Of a stretch of 64,000 nt of DNA, positions 44,440 to 56,329 are shown one piece after another (the first letter of the stretch is position 1; every line of letters starts with the position of its first letter). Under the pieces are notes generated by a model that searched no databases, was not told the DNA's origin, and saw nothing but the letters and a program-made list of their open reading frames with translations. This DNA is from Diphasiastrum complanatum (Eukaryota; Streptophyta; Lycopodiopsida; Lycopodiales; Lycopodiaceae), in the NCBI GenBank assembly GCA_029204225.1, contig CM055111.1, positions 30,065,818 through 30,129,817 on the forward strand, in the 5' to 3' direction. The translations under genes and the position numbers were made by a program.

Positions 44440-44759
44440 AGGATAATGAAGAGAATCTTTGTTGGCTATATTGAAGTAAGAAAAGCTTATATGGTTTACA
44501 TTCCTAAGTCAAAGAAAGTTCACATTTCTAAGGATGTTGTCTTTGAAGAGGAGAATGCGGATAAGCTTAATGTTGTTGACGTTGATCAATCTAACATTTT
44601 TGATGGTAATGAAGATGGTTCTTTGGATGGTGATGGTGGAGATGCTTCTCCAAGTCAAGTTCTAAGAAGGTCCTCAAGGGAAAGACAAAAGCCATCTAGT
44701 CTTACATATGATGATAAGGGTAAGCAAGTGGAAGTGACTAGTAATATGATCTGCAAAAC
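44440..44759 (+). pseudogene. Integrase C-terminal fragment of A2
   Basis: Resumes after about 50 bases of filler: RIFVGYIEVRKAYMVYIPKS, VVFEEENADKLN, an acidic stretch and SSRERQKPSSLTYDDKGKQV. The integrase core is missing. It ends before RT, like the other family A copies. Confidence 0.75.
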
Positions 44760-45134
44760 TTGCACACCCTTTTAGAAATCATGGATGAAGGAGTGATATA
44801 TGAATATTTTGAAATGTTAGGCATGGAGGAAACGTACACGCCATCTCACAGGTTGAGTAACATTTATAGTCACCTTACTTCATGGATATTGAACTATAGA
44901 AACCAAGTGACACCAGTTAATGAAGATGAATATAATGATCCTAGTATAGTTTCAACCTTGCAGCACAATCATGTTAGCAGATTCCAGATAATCCCTAGAT
45001 GTCGAGCCAAGCTGAAGACATAGAATATCTCTCACCCATGATCAAGGAGGTCTCAGAAGGAGGAGAGCAGAAGAAGCTGAGAGCCGAGCATGAGAGCCAA
45101 GAAATTACTAGCTAGGATGACAATGAAATATCTA
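44760..45134. other. Unassigned, purine-rich near its end
   Basis: An 87-codon plus frame (44760-45023) has no recognised domain. From 45045 to 45120 the plus strand is purine-rich, as before some LTRs. Confidence 0.3.
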
Positions 45135-45843
45135 TGTGAGCCTACATGGTGTATCCCAGAGAAGGAATGACCATGTAGGAGCTAGTCATATTTCCTAGGC
45201 TTTGTAAATAGATGTAGACCCCCCTTAAATCAGTTAGAGTGAGCCACCTTTTGATGGTGACCTTTAGTGGAAAGGCAAATTTCACATGTAATTTCTAATT
45301 TGGTGGAATTGCCACTTGGGCTCCACATGGGCAGCCTTCTTGCTTATTTAAGGGCCCCTCTCTCTTGTGAGAGAGCTTTGAATATATTGTCAAGTCCTCT
45401 TGAGTAAATAAAGTAGATCCTCCATGAGTTCTTGATAATTACTAAGCTCCTTGTTCATGGCAATGTTCTTGAGTGAAGTTTCTATGAGCATGCTTTGATT
45501 CCCTTGTATTGTGGATTAACTAGGTTCTTGTTTTCTTCCTTGCTTAGTTGTGGATAATAAGGTAGGAATCAGCATGCAAGTAAACTAAATAGGTTGGTTT
45601 GTGGTGTAGATCTTGCATACTTTCTTACATTCCAGTTCTTGATTGTTCCTGGGCATTCTAAGCATCAAGAGATGAGTGTTTCTTGATTCTTGGACTGTCA
45701 AAATGCTGTTAGGAATCTAGTTTCTTGTTTCTTGTTTCAGTAGTTAATCTTGTTCTGATTTAGTAGGCAGTGGTAGGATTGCTCCCTATTCCAGAACGTT
45801 GATCTTCTTGAGCTAAGTCTGGTTACATGGCTGGCTTATGCAT
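45135..45843 (+). mobile_element. Probable 5' LTR of gypsy element G1
   Basis: About 700 bases between TGTGAGCCTACATGG and CTTATGCA. A TATA-like GCTTATTTAAGGG lies near 45345-45357, followed by CT-rich sequence. A tRNA-Met-like PBS follows within about 10 bases, and gypsy gag begins 1.8 kb downstream on the same strand. No second LTR copy is in the window, so exact ends are inferred. Confidence 0.55.
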
Positions 45844-45849
45844 GTAGCT

Positions 45850-45868
45850 GAGTATCAGAGCCGTGACT
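45850..45868 (+). other. Probable primer binding site of G1
   Basis: GAGTATCAGAGCCGTGACT shares TATCAGAGC with the initiator tRNA-Met PBS used by the other elements. Confidence 0.6.
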
Positions 45869-46254
45869 CCCCACTGACAGGCTAGGGATACTTACTGTGA
45901 ATTGAGAAAATACTTCTGCGATAATTGTTCTAATAAGAAGAGCAAACCATAGCAACCATAACTATAGAAGAATGAAGAAAGAACGGTAAGAAGAAGTAAA
46001 AGAAACAAAACCGTGTTCACAGATTCAGTGAATCTGTGAACATTTGGTGCCGTTCCACAACTACACAGTCATTAAACCGCACCAAACCATTCTGATATGT
46101 GCGAAAAAACCATCACTCTTAGGACTCCCACACTTCATTACAGAGCTCCCACCTTCGTCCTGACTAGCGTGCAGCTCATTCTCAACCGGCGCTTCATGCT
46201 CCTTACCAAGCCAAGCCACTACAAAACAATCCTGCCATGTCTTGAGTTACATCT

Positions 46255-46760
46255 CATCCGACGCATTTGCTCACATCTCAACCGACGCATTTGCTCACAT
46301 TTAAACCGACGCATTTGCTTAGATCTCGACTGACAGCTTCCGTTACGATCTCGACCGACGTCCCGCGTCAGATCTCGACCGACTACCTCGTGTCATATCT
46401 CGATCGATAACTTCCGTTAAGGACTCAACCGACGCTTTGCGTCCAATCTCGACCGATAGATTCCGTTATGATCTCGACCGATGTCCCGCATCAGATCTCA
46501 ATTGACGACCTCGCATCAAATCTTGACCGACGACTTCCGTTAAGATCTCAACCGACAGATTCCGTTACGATATTGACCGATGGCTTTGCGTCAGATCTCT
46601 ACTAAAGACCTAGTGTCAAATCTCGATCGACGGCATTTGTTAAGATCTCAACCAACGCTTGGCGTCCAATCTTGAGCGACAGCTTCCGTTACAATCTTGA
46701 CCGATGACATCAAGTCAGTTATTGACCGACAAGTAAATCTCAAATCTCAGCTGACCCTTG
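46255..46760. repeat. Degenerate tandem array, ~26-bp unit, in the G1 leader
   Basis: About twenty diverged units of the type GATCTCGACCGACG followed by a variable tail. Tails recur in partial order (TTCCGTTA, CCCGCGTCA, CCTCGTGTCA, TTCCGTTAAG, CTTTGCGTCC), hinting at a ~130-bp higher-order unit of five. The first three units (46255-46320) are nearly identical (CTCAACCGACGCATTTGCTC). Confidence 0.85.
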
Positions 46761-47610
46761 AACCGCCGAGACCATATTCAAATGCACTACAGTCATTATG
46801 ACCACTCCAACGATAGCAACCGCATCCAAGCTATGGCACCGACCGTTTTGACCCGTAGCGACCGCACACCAATCACACCATTTTTTTCACCAACCCCATA
46901 CATAGTTGCACTATAGTAACCGCCATCACCGCACCTGATCGCAACTGACAACCACAATCCATCGTACACCCGTAGGGATCGTAATCCATCGCAAACTATA
47001 CAGACCGAAAACTATCGCAACCCACCGCAATCCAATCATCTCCATTTTCAAACCGTAGAAACCACACCGCCACGTTCCAACGCTCACACAAATTTAACCA
47101 CACTCACCGTGCAGCCGTAGCAACCTCATTCACCTCCAACCTGATTGTATTCAAACCACAATCAATAGTAACACCTGCATTCAAACCATTCCATCTCCAT
47201 TTGTCCTTACATCCGTCCCAATACCATCTAAACACACACAACCACTACATTCACCTACACCCATCTCCATTTGCCATCCTCGCAATAGATTCCAACTGAC
47301 ACCGCCCTAGACCACAACAACCACTAGCAGCCACACTACAACAACACATCTATAACCTGGCATAAACGTAACACCTGCATTCATCTGTATCAACCGCCAA
47401 CTAGTCAATTTGCACTCGCATCAATCATGGACCCATAGCAACTACATTCCGACGAACGTATCCACCGTAACACAGAGTCCAAGAGGCCTATTTCTACGAT
47501 ACTCTAAAGTTGTTATGGATCGTCCCTACGACCCAAATTCTACGGAGGACTATCCACCAGAGATGGTCTCCCCATCCACCAAACAGGTTTGATTTAATCG
47601 ATATTCCAGG
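46761..47610 (+). other. G-poor remainder of the G1 leader
   Basis: The plus strand is rich in A and C and poor in G (CCACAACCACTACATTCACC and similar), with no credible coding domain. A short open frame at 47410-47592 is probably chance. Confidence 0.45.
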
Positions 47611-49263
47611 ATGAAATCCCAAGTCCAAGATCCATCCACCAATCCATTCGACAGATGGGAACCCATGCGTTATGAAGCTCATTATGAACGACCACATTTT
47701 CATGCTGCCGAATCTTCACATGCACGAGCTCACTTAAACAGAGCTTTTGCAAATAATGTTCGGCGTACTGAAAAATGTACCCCAAAGCTAGACTTGCCTA
47801 AGTACGATGGTAACACTGATCCTCAAAGATTTCTTCAAGTCTTTGAGAATGCATGTGATGTCTATGGCGAGACATCACCAGACGCCATGGTACAACTCTT
47901 CTCGATGACCATGATCGATCGAGCATGAGAATGGTTTTTTAACCTTGATCGTGAAGATAAACGTGATTGGTCACTCTTAAAGGAGGCATTTATCAAATGC
48001 TTCAAGCCTTTTCGCTTGATAGAAAGTCCTTTTGTCAAGCTTAGTAACATTAAAATGACAAAAGACGAAAAAGTCCGTGACTACATTGAACGATTTAAAA
48101 GATTAAAAAGTCAGGTACAAGAGCAACCCACTGAGTCCATGCTCATAATTTGGTTTCTCGTTAGACTTCCATGATGGATACGACGTGAACTTCATTCCAA
48201 TAATGAATATACATCATTGAAAAAAGCCATGTCTGATGCCATTCGGGAAGAAGACGAGGGTTCTGATGTTGATGAACCACGTGAACGGAGAGCACATCGT
48301 GTTGTCCAAGAAGCTCGACCAAACGACGAAACTTGAGAACAGTTGTGGAAAACACAGATGGAGTTGCTTAACCAGCAACACCAACAACAAATGGAGAATC
48401 TCACAAAAGAGTTTCAAAATACTCTTAAATCTATCCAGAGTTCGATGCCAGGTCAGTTACCCACTGGCCAAATCCACCATAGCTGAGAGAACACATGGTG
48501 CCCTCATTGTCGAGGTGCACACACTGGCAATGAATGCCCTTCCTACCAGCCAGTCCCAGATACTTCATTGATTAAATGTGACATCTACAACTTTATGGGG
48601 CATACCTCTCTTTATTGCTATTATCATCCGAGGAGCCAGCCTCACAACCAGTCAGGAGGACACTATCAACCTCCTCGACAGCCGTTTGTTTCACAGCACC
48701 AACATACGCACCACCAACCACGAAACAACCAGGTCCATATACAAGAGTTGCCCAGACAACCTAGACATAAAGCTCAACCACAGCTGGCGCTCTTAGGACC
48801 ACCACCAAGAGGACAACAAGATCTAAGAGCACAAAAACATAGACATCCTCGAGAGTCTGCAAAAGCACATCTGGTAGAAAACTCCTACGATCACTCATAT
48901 CATCATAATACAACACTTCCATCATCTAGTCCTCACCGATATCAAACCAACAACTCATACTCGTGCAAACAAGATGAGTATTCCACACCAGAAAACCCAA
49001 CACAACTAGCCATCCAAGATGGTTATGCTATTGCCACAGAACCAATGAGCAACCGATGCCTTATTTGTGGCGAAACAGGACACTTCATGGTTGATTGTAA
49101 AGTTAAGAACCAATACCATGCGGAGTGTCCAGACTATGTTCGCAAACACAGTTTCAAGGACTGTCCAAAACAACCTAACAGGATTCTACCAGTACATCAT
49201 ATATCATCCGAACCTGTTAGAGTTCTAACTAGAGCACAATGCCAACAACAAGAACAACATTAA
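47611..49263 (+). pseudogene. Gag of gypsy element G1
   Basis: Reads PKLDLPKYDGNTDPQRFLQV (capsid start), AWxEWFFNLDREDKRDW..LKEAFIKCFKP and KVRDYIERFKRL, the Retrotrans_gag pattern, with a TGA at 47926-47928 and further stops near 48170, 48335 and 48485. Cys/His clusters follow: CPHCRGAHTGNEC, CDIYNFMGHTSLYC (degenerate) and CLICGETGHFMVDC near 49060. The middle (48640-49000) is Gln/His/Pro-rich. It would be the capsid/nucleocapsid of a Ty3/gypsy element. Confidence 0.85.
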
Positions 49264-49491
49264 AATAATATCAAATCAGCTGACCCACATGGAAGCCATT
49301 TGACGGCTTCCACATTACCAAATGACTACCCAGACCCACAAGTGGAACAAAGGCAATACAATAAATTTCGAGATGAATTTTTGCGAGAGGAAGAAAAAAC
49401 AAAAAGTCTGTTATGAGCTCAAACCCCCGAAAAGGAGCCATTCCTACAGGGACTTGAAATATTCTCTGACCTCCTGCAAGCTCAACTCACC

Positions 49492-50403
49492 ATGCCATTC
49501 CATATCACAATAAAATCCTTTACTGGGCTTCAACGTTATATCCATCGAAGTTTTCAACTGCCTACTATTCCTGATGAACAACGGAAAATAGAAGAGATTC
49601 TTGAAATTTCCCAAATTCCTATGAATCTGATAAATATAGGTGTTGTTAAGGGGAATAGCATCACCCTATCTTTATCCTATAAAGACTATCTGGCAGTATC
49701 TGTTATCCTCGATAGCAGATCAGACATTAATATTATGGCTTTGTCCTTCGCAAAGTCATGGGGCTTTCATACCCTCGATCAACCACGATACAAACTTTGC
49801 ATGGCTGATCAACGAGTTACCGACCCTGTTGGTCATTTATCAAATATAAAAGTTCGAATAGTAGGTGTCAAGTTTGTCATCGATTGTGTCATCTTAGACC
49901 TACCAAAAGATGCCAATACTTATAAACTCCTTCTTGGTACACCCTGGCTCCAGATGGTAGGTGTTGTCCAAGATTGGAAACATAGCAAAATTACCTTTGG
50001 CAACCACGATAAACGAGTCACTTTTGACTCAAATGGCCATGTCAAGCCCGCCAAGGTATACGATGATTGGTCATCCACAAAATATGATGAATTAGATAGT
50101 GTCCCAATACAACCAAAACGCCACTATACACGATCCACGGACATAATCAATTGGGGTCAAGCACTTGGCACAGTGGACTATGCTGATTCTAATCGATGTC
50201 GTATCGAAACTACTGCAGAAGATGTGGATATTCTCCCATCTTCTACAGACATTGACACACCCATCATCCCACTTATGATGATTGACCCGATTCCTATAGC
50301 TTGGTGCCCAGGAGAACCTAGTGTCTCTACTGCCCATGTTTCGGAAGAAGGAATTCTTTCCATGGATGATCTAGAAATGACAGATGAACATGTACTCCTA
50401 TAA
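49492..50403 (+). pseudogene. Protease region of G1, active-site Gly lost
   Basis: A 303-codon frame. The retropepsin site reads VILDSRSDINIM (49705-49740), with Arg in place of the conserved Gly of DSG, then YKLLLGTPWLQMVGVV near 49920-49965. The catalytic Asp is present but the changed Gly should disable it. The C-terminal part (50040-50400) is a linker toward RT. An 80-base gap with a frame change separates it from gag. Confidence 0.85.
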
Positions 50404-51252
50404 CTCGATGCACAACCTTATCTGCGAAAATCGATTCCTAAGGAGATAAAGACACCAGGACCATTGGCTCATGTCCAACTGACATCCAAGGTACCCAACG
50501 CACAAGCGTATAGACCCAAAACCAAAGTGTATACATGGGATGTGTATCTAGACAAGGTCTGGGATACAATAGACGACGATATAATAAGTGAGGTAACCAC
50601 ACCACCCACTCAAAACCCTCAACAACCTCGGTTACAAACAAATAAAATTATTGATACAAAACTAACCGAGCGCCAAAAACAGATGCGTGCGAAGCTTAAG
50701 CAGCCAATAAAGCCCTTGTCTAAAGAGCACAATTCCAAACCATTAGACCAAGCTTCCACCTCCGGTAGTGACTCATCAAAGGTGATTCCCACAGTTCCAG
50801 AAAACCTTGTGGAACCACCTTTTGATCTTCCACAAAAGTCTAAAGATTTCACACTGGATGACGTTGTTATCCAGTTACCGCACCCACACCGGGAACCTAG
50901 ACCAAGTTCCAACTCCTTTGAAGGACCTGCTAAGACAATTCAACTAAACCTGAAAGATTTTGACAAGGAGATAGATCGAATAGTTCATGTTGGTGCACGT
51001 TTGTCATCAACCCAACTTTCTGATATGGAAACATTACTCCGCAAATACAAGGATGTATTTGCATGGAATTATACAGAAATGAAAGGAATCCCACCTGAAA
51101 TAGTCGTCCATAGGATTTTTTTAGAAGACAATGCTAAGCTTGTTAGGGCTAAACCTTACCAAAGTAACCCTACCTATCGTGAGAGGATCGACGAAGATAT
51201 TAAGAAATTGTTGGATGCTCGCTTCATTTATGAAGTTCAACATACTGATTGA
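50404..51252 (+). pseudogene. PR-RT linker and RT N-terminus of G1
   Basis: The frame from 50464 to 51252 ends with a typical gypsy RT entry: LLRKYKDVFAWNYTEMKGIP, RAKPYQSNPTYRERIDEDIK and KLLDARFIYEV. The stop TGA at 51250-51252 (TD-stop-VSPIVVV) corresponds to a Trp position in relatives, so RT continues directly into the next entry. Confidence 0.8.
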
Positions 51253-51950
51253 GTATCACCCATTGTGGTTGTACCCAAGAAAAATGGCAAGTTTCATATC
51301 TGTGTCGATCTCAAAAACCTTAATGCGGTTACAAAGAAAGACCATTTTCCCTTGCCTTTAACGACCCAAATCCTAGAGGAAATGGCAGGAGCTGAAGCTT
51401 TCAGCTTCTTGGATGGATTCAGCAGTTATTTCCTTGTTCAAATAGCCCCTGAAGATAAACATAAAACGGCCTTTGCAATAGAGAACGAGGTTTATGCTTA
51501 TAATGTTATGCCTTTTGTCTTATGCAACGCCCCTTCAATGTTCCAGAGGGTCATGCAACTGGCCTTTCAAGATCTGCTACATCAGATCGTGGAGATTTAT
51601 CTCAACGATCTAGGTGTACATTCCTCCTCAGCTACGCACCTTGATGCCCTGGAGAAAATCTTCATTCGCTGTCATGGATTTTTAATCTCACTAAACCCTG
51701 ATAAATGCCAAATATGGGTCACCCATGCGGTCGTACTCGGGCATATAATTTCAAAGGACGGTATTTCTACCGACCCGTCAAAAATCAAGGTTATAGTGGA
51801 AATGCCCTTACCTGCAACAGTGAAGGAAGTATATGTCTTCCTCGGTCATACAAATTATCATCGCATCTTTATAATCGACTATGCCGGCAAGGCACGCCTC
51901 GTTTATTTAGTTGTGGTAGATTCTTGCTGGACCAAAGAATGAATTAAGAC
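51253..51950 (+). pseudogene. Reverse transcriptase of G1, active-site mutated
   Basis: Continues VVVPKKNGKFHICVDLKNLN, FSFLDGFSSYFLVQIAPEDK, KTAFAIENEVYAYNVMPFVL and CNAPSMFQRVM, the fingers/palm of Ty3/gypsy RT. The catalytic box is IYLNDLGV (51595-51618), with Asn for the first Asp of the usual Y-x-D-D. It then reads CQIWVTHAVVLGHIISKDGI and FLGHTNYHRIF, the thumb/connection. The change at the active site means no polymerase activity. Confidence 0.85.
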
Positions 51951-51977
51951 CTTTGAGGAGTTGAAAACAACCCTCAC

Positions 51978-52023
51978 CACAGCTCCCATATTCTGCTCGC
52001 CACAGCTCCCATACTCCGCTCGC
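51978..52023. repeat. 23-bp tandem duplication at the start of RNase H
   Basis: CACAGCTCCCATATTCTGCT.. at 51978-52000 is repeated at 52001-52023 with two differences. It shifts the reading frame at the TAPIL..PD stretch that joins RT to RNase H. Confidence 0.9.
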
Positions 52024-52560
52024 CAGATTACACGAAAGAGTTCCATGTGCATACTGATGCAAGTAAGTATGCCATTGGAGGTCTTCTTGCGCAACCAGGC
52101 GAGTATGGCAAAGACTTCCCAATAAGTTTCTCAAGGAGACAACTGGTGTCTGCTGAAATAAACTATACAACCACCGAGAGAGAAGCATTGGCGATGGTCC
52201 ATGTTGTACAACGACTAAGACATTATTTATTAGGCCAGACCTTTGCATTCTACACAGACCATCAAGCCCTTCTATATATCGTTAATAAATCCTGTAAAAC
52301 GGGACGTATAGCTTGATGGCTGTTGATTTTAGAGGAATTTAATTTTCGTGTAGTCATTCGGGAAGGGACCCAACATTTCATGGCGGACCACCTTTCCTGA
52401 CTACCAAGTGCTAAAAAAGCAACTGCACCAGTCAACGATGATCTCCCTGATGCATGCCTTTTTCAGATTGATGCTACACCCTTATGGGCTGAGGAGATCA
52501 CTCAGTTCCTAACAACAGGCAGACTCAAAGAAGGCCTGAGTACGGCGACATAAAGAAATT
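52024..52560 (+). pseudogene. RNase H of G1
   Basis: FHVHTDASKYAIGGLLAQ gives the first Asp, then TTTEREALAMVHVVQRLRHYL with the Glu and FAFYTDHQALLYIVNK with the next Asp. A TGA at 52314-52316 interrupts, then FNFRVVIREGTQHFMADHLS follows. Apart from stops, the catalytic residues are preserved. Confidence 0.8.
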
Positions 52561-53763
52561 TTTTGCCAAAAGCAGTGCCCTTTCAATTAATTGCGGGACA
52601 ACTTTACAAAATGGGCATTGACAGTATCATTCGATGATATGCTTATGAATCTGAGATACGACCGATCATATCTCAATCTTATGAGGGCATCGAAGGAGGC
52701 CACTTTTCTGCTGAAGCCACAGCGAAAATTATCCTTTGAGCAGGACTGTGGTGGCCATCTTTGTTTAAGGACACATTTGCTGTCATTAAAAGCGTGTGTC
52801 TGTCAATGAGCCAAGAAGAACACCAAAGCAGACTTCACGCCACTGACTCCCATTATAGAAGGCAAAGCCTTCCATAGGTGAGAAATTGACTTTGTTGGAC
52901 CAATCAGTCCAGCAGCAAAACATACCCAAGCTCGTTACATTCTCATAGCGAGAGATTACGCCACTAAGTGGGTTGAGGCTTGAGCAACGAAGGACGCCAA
53001 CGCAAAGACAGTCGTGCGTTTTCTTTACAAAAACAATATTACATGTTTTGGCTATCTTATAGAGCTAGTTAGTGATCGCGACATGCATTTTTTAAATGTT
53101 GTCATTGATCACCTCCTACGCCATTACCTTGTCGTTCACAGAAAAAGTACACCGTACTATCCTAGATGTAATGGCCAGGTTGAATCAACTAACAAGACAA
53201 TATGTAAAATTTTGACCAAGATAGTTAAAACCAGTCGCTCTGATTGAAAAACAAAACTTTTTTCAGCTATTTGGGCTTACCGCACAACCCCGAAGAAAGC
53301 CACAGGGTGGATAACTCCTTTCCACTTAGTATATGGTCAAGAGGCGGTAATGCCTGTAGAATTCTTAGTACTGTCACTAAGAGTCATGAAAGTTTTTTCA
53401 ATAGATCTCTGTGAAAAAGCTACAATCGAACAACATATTAAAACCAGGCTATTTACGTTAGCCCAGTTATGTGAGACAAGACTTATATCTTACCATGCAC
53501 AACTGGTTAACAAACGACGCCAAAAGGCCTGGCATGACCGTCATCTACGCAGTAAAGATCTACACTTAGGTGACCAAGTGCTTCTTTATACATCCAAGAA
53601 GCACCCCGGCAAATTGAAATTCAGAAGTGAGGGATCATATGTTGTTAATAAAGTCTTTCCTAATGGTGCAGTCCAGTTGAAAACACTTGACGGAATACTC
53701 CTAGACACTATCGTAAACGGTGGTCGTCTAACGTGGTATTACGAAGAGTTGTTTTTTTGTTGA
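52561..53763 (+). pseudogene. Integrase of G1
   Basis: After a decayed HHCC region (52600-52800), the core reads EIDFVGPISPAAKHTQARYI with the first Asp (near 52885), KWVEA near 52965, ELVSDRDMHFLNVVIDHLL with the second Asp, and STPYYPRCNGQVESTNK with the Glu. The C-terminal part has IWAYRTTPKKATGWITPFHL, KAWHDRHL, GDQVLLYTSKK and GSYVVNKVFPNGAVQLKTL (GPY/F-type module). No chromodomain was seen. Stops at several sites make it inactive. Confidence 0.85.
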
Positions 53764-54104
53764 CCCAATTTAACATCTTTTCTCTAGTATGATGTGGCAT
53801 TTGATGACATGGCATTTGAGGATGTGAAATACCTCCACCACATGAGGATCTGCATTTTGGTAAAAACAAACTTGTCTATTCTCGCGTCATGGTGATATGC
53901 CACACAATCAAAATCTTTGATTAGTCATAACTCTCTTATTTGAACTCGGATGGAGATGAGGTAAAAAGCAAAAATGATCTACTCTTCATATAGAATGTAT
54001 TGGAATAATCACATTTGCATATGATTCTATAAAAATATAAAAACTGTCTAGAAAATCTATTGTTGGTCTACTCATCAGTAGTTTAATGGCTGATGTTGTT
54101 GGTC
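53764..54104. other. No gene seen; 3' end of G1 not found
   Basis: Follows the integrase stop. No LTR matching 45135-45843 appears. G1 is therefore truncated here. Confidence 0.4.
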
Positions 54105-54612
54105 AAACATGAATCAAAGCATAAAGTACTGTTGTTGTCCATACAAAATCAGCAAGCTACTGTATTTCACATGTGTGGATCCATAAATAACAAATATAGA
54201 TCATTCTACACATAGAATTGCAAGTAATCACAAGTATAGTGCACCAATGGATAGTAGAACCCAAGAGAACCATGTATAAGCATGAAATGAGATAGAGAAG
54301 AGAGAAGATATGTCCCTCCACAAGTTACATCCTTTTATAGTAGGTCCAAAACCTATTTGGCCACTTGGCTTTCCCTCCAAAATGTAAACCCTACTATTTT
54401 TGGATCTAGATTCAATGTACCCAACATTTAAATTTGAATCTACTCAAACTCGACTTCTAACTTTCTCACACTTTTCAAAAGTGTTTATTCAAATGCAATT
54501 TAGACTAATATAACTTTAAAAAGTCAAACTCTAAGTCTAATATGAAATTGGTCTCAATTTGCCAAATATAAAAATATAGCAAATATGATTAAACTACTTG
54601 AATCTTTTACAC
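54105..54612 (-). mobile_element. Partial family A LTR, reverse strand
   Basis: Colinear with the outer two thirds of family A LTRs (to CTTGAATCTTTTACA on the plus strand near 54611) but lacking the last ~140 bases at the 54105 side. CACATGTGTG at 54168. Confidence 0.75.
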
Positions 54613-55490
54613 CACTCAGAACTTTGAGAAGAGTGGCAATACTAATAATTGATGTGGAAGAAGCTTGATAGTATGATTGAAATTCCAAGAAAAGATCATT
54701 TCTCTGATACTGATATTCAAAAGACTTGTGTCGTGTTTGTTGATGTAGTATCAAAAGCATGGGAAGAAGATCACATCACTCATTACATGGTTAGTATAAA
54801 TTCTTCAATATGTTTTTTATTTTTCCTATATATTTAGATCCAAACATAGGACTGACATTATTTTTTTGACATCTGCAGCACATACTAAGGGATCATACAA
54901 TATTTTTTGCAAACACATATAGAAGCCTGAGTGTCTGTCATCACAAGGGTTGGAGAAGTCACATTGGCAAACACGGGCAACATTTCATCGAAATACACAA
55001 CATGGAGGGACCAATGAAAAACGAAACTACATTTGTCAATCGATTCAGTGGTTCTACTGCAGAGACAAATAACAAAATCCACACAATACAACAAATTTAA
55101 AAAAGCATGCAAGTTCATACAAGAAGAGAGAAATCAGATAATTGCTGAGTAGAAGATAACAAAGACATTCAGTCATCATTGTTATCAAATCATGATAAGT
55201 TCATAATTGCTTGCAAATTCATGGAGTTAGAGAGAGGAGCATCATAGTCAAATGATATGTAATCAATGTAAATGTATTGATTGTATAATAACATAATACA
55301 AAGTGTTTACTCTTCATCATCAATTTTTGTATATGCTTCTATGGCTGTATTGTCATGAAGAAATTCTCTGCTTGAGTATGCATCTAACAGATGTGCATTA
55401 TTCTTGTTTTCACTAAGTTCAATATAAGTAGAGTACAATGAATAATGAGAGCTCCTTAAAGGAACATTCCAATCAGTAAAATCTAGAATG
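54613..55490. other. Unassigned; two short open frames
   Basis: A 62-codon plus frame (54649-54837; KTCVVFVDVVSKAWEEDHIT) and a reverse frame at 55307-55528 have no recognised domain. The 3' end of B2, including an LTR, was not found here. Confidence 0.3.
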
Positions 55491-56324
55491 TTCAAAACAT
55501 AAGATCTTTGGACAAATCCAATGTACATCTATCTACAACACCAAGTGCATATCTTAACTTCATAAATGGATCTTTTGGCAATGGTTTAGCAGCAACACAC
55601 TCGAATGATGAAACATGAAGAAGCTTGATCTCCTTAGCTTGCATCTTCTCCCTTACAAAGTGGTGTGTAGTCTCGATATGCTTGGTTCGAGCATGGAAGA
55701 TAGGATTGGTGGCAATGCTTGATTATCACAATATATGCATGGAGTCTCCTTAGCCTTGATCACATGAAGATCCTCCAAAGCCAAGATATATTTCCTCCAC
55801 ATAGGAGTATATCAAAGGCACTTATGGACTTTCTATCCATCTTATTACCTACAAAGTCTGAATCCAAATATTCTCTCAAGTACAAATGAGTCCCTTGATA
55901 AACAATACCAAAATTCCTAGTAGAAGAGATGTATCTAAGCACTCTTTTGGCACTTTTCCAATGACATACTAAAGGACCTTGCATATATTGACTCAACTTT
56001 CTTACACTAAAGCTTAGATCAGGTTTAGTGATTGCCAAATAGATCAAGGAGCCAATATGCTTTCTATAAAGTGTGATGTCCTCAAAGGATGCTTCATCAC
56101 TTTCATTAAAAACTTTCACAACTTGCTCAATAGCGCTGTCAATCCCTTTACAATCTTTCATACCAAACTTTTCTAAGATGGAAGTAGCATACTTTGATTG
56201 ACAAATGAAAGTGAAATTGCTACTTCTAGAGACTTATATCCCAAGTATAAACTTAAGAAGTCCTAGATTCACTAGACATAGCAATTTTGACATCTCTTAT
56301 TCCATCAAGATCATTTCCTGTGAG
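55491..56324 (-). pseudogene. RT C-terminus and RNase H of copia element B2
   Basis: Directly below the A3 insertion the reverse strand continues RT with ILTGNDLDGIRDVK, then EDITLYRKHIGSLIYLAITKP (near 56090-56030), LSFSVRKLSQYMQ, HWKSAKRVLRYISSTRNFG and REYLDSDFVGNKMDRKS. RNase H remnants follow (IYCDNQAL near 55735, then HVSSFECVAA-like sequence near 55600) in changed frames. It completes the RT whose N-terminal half lies at 61789-62263. Confidence 0.8.
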
Positions 56325-56329
56325 GATGA
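56325..56329. other. Target-site duplication of A3 (left)
   Basis: GATGA, repeated at 61784-61788. Confidence 0.9.

Noticed and set aside
54649-54837. 62-codon frame with a soluble-protein look
   Set aside because: Too short, no recognised domain, and no splice context that I can defend.
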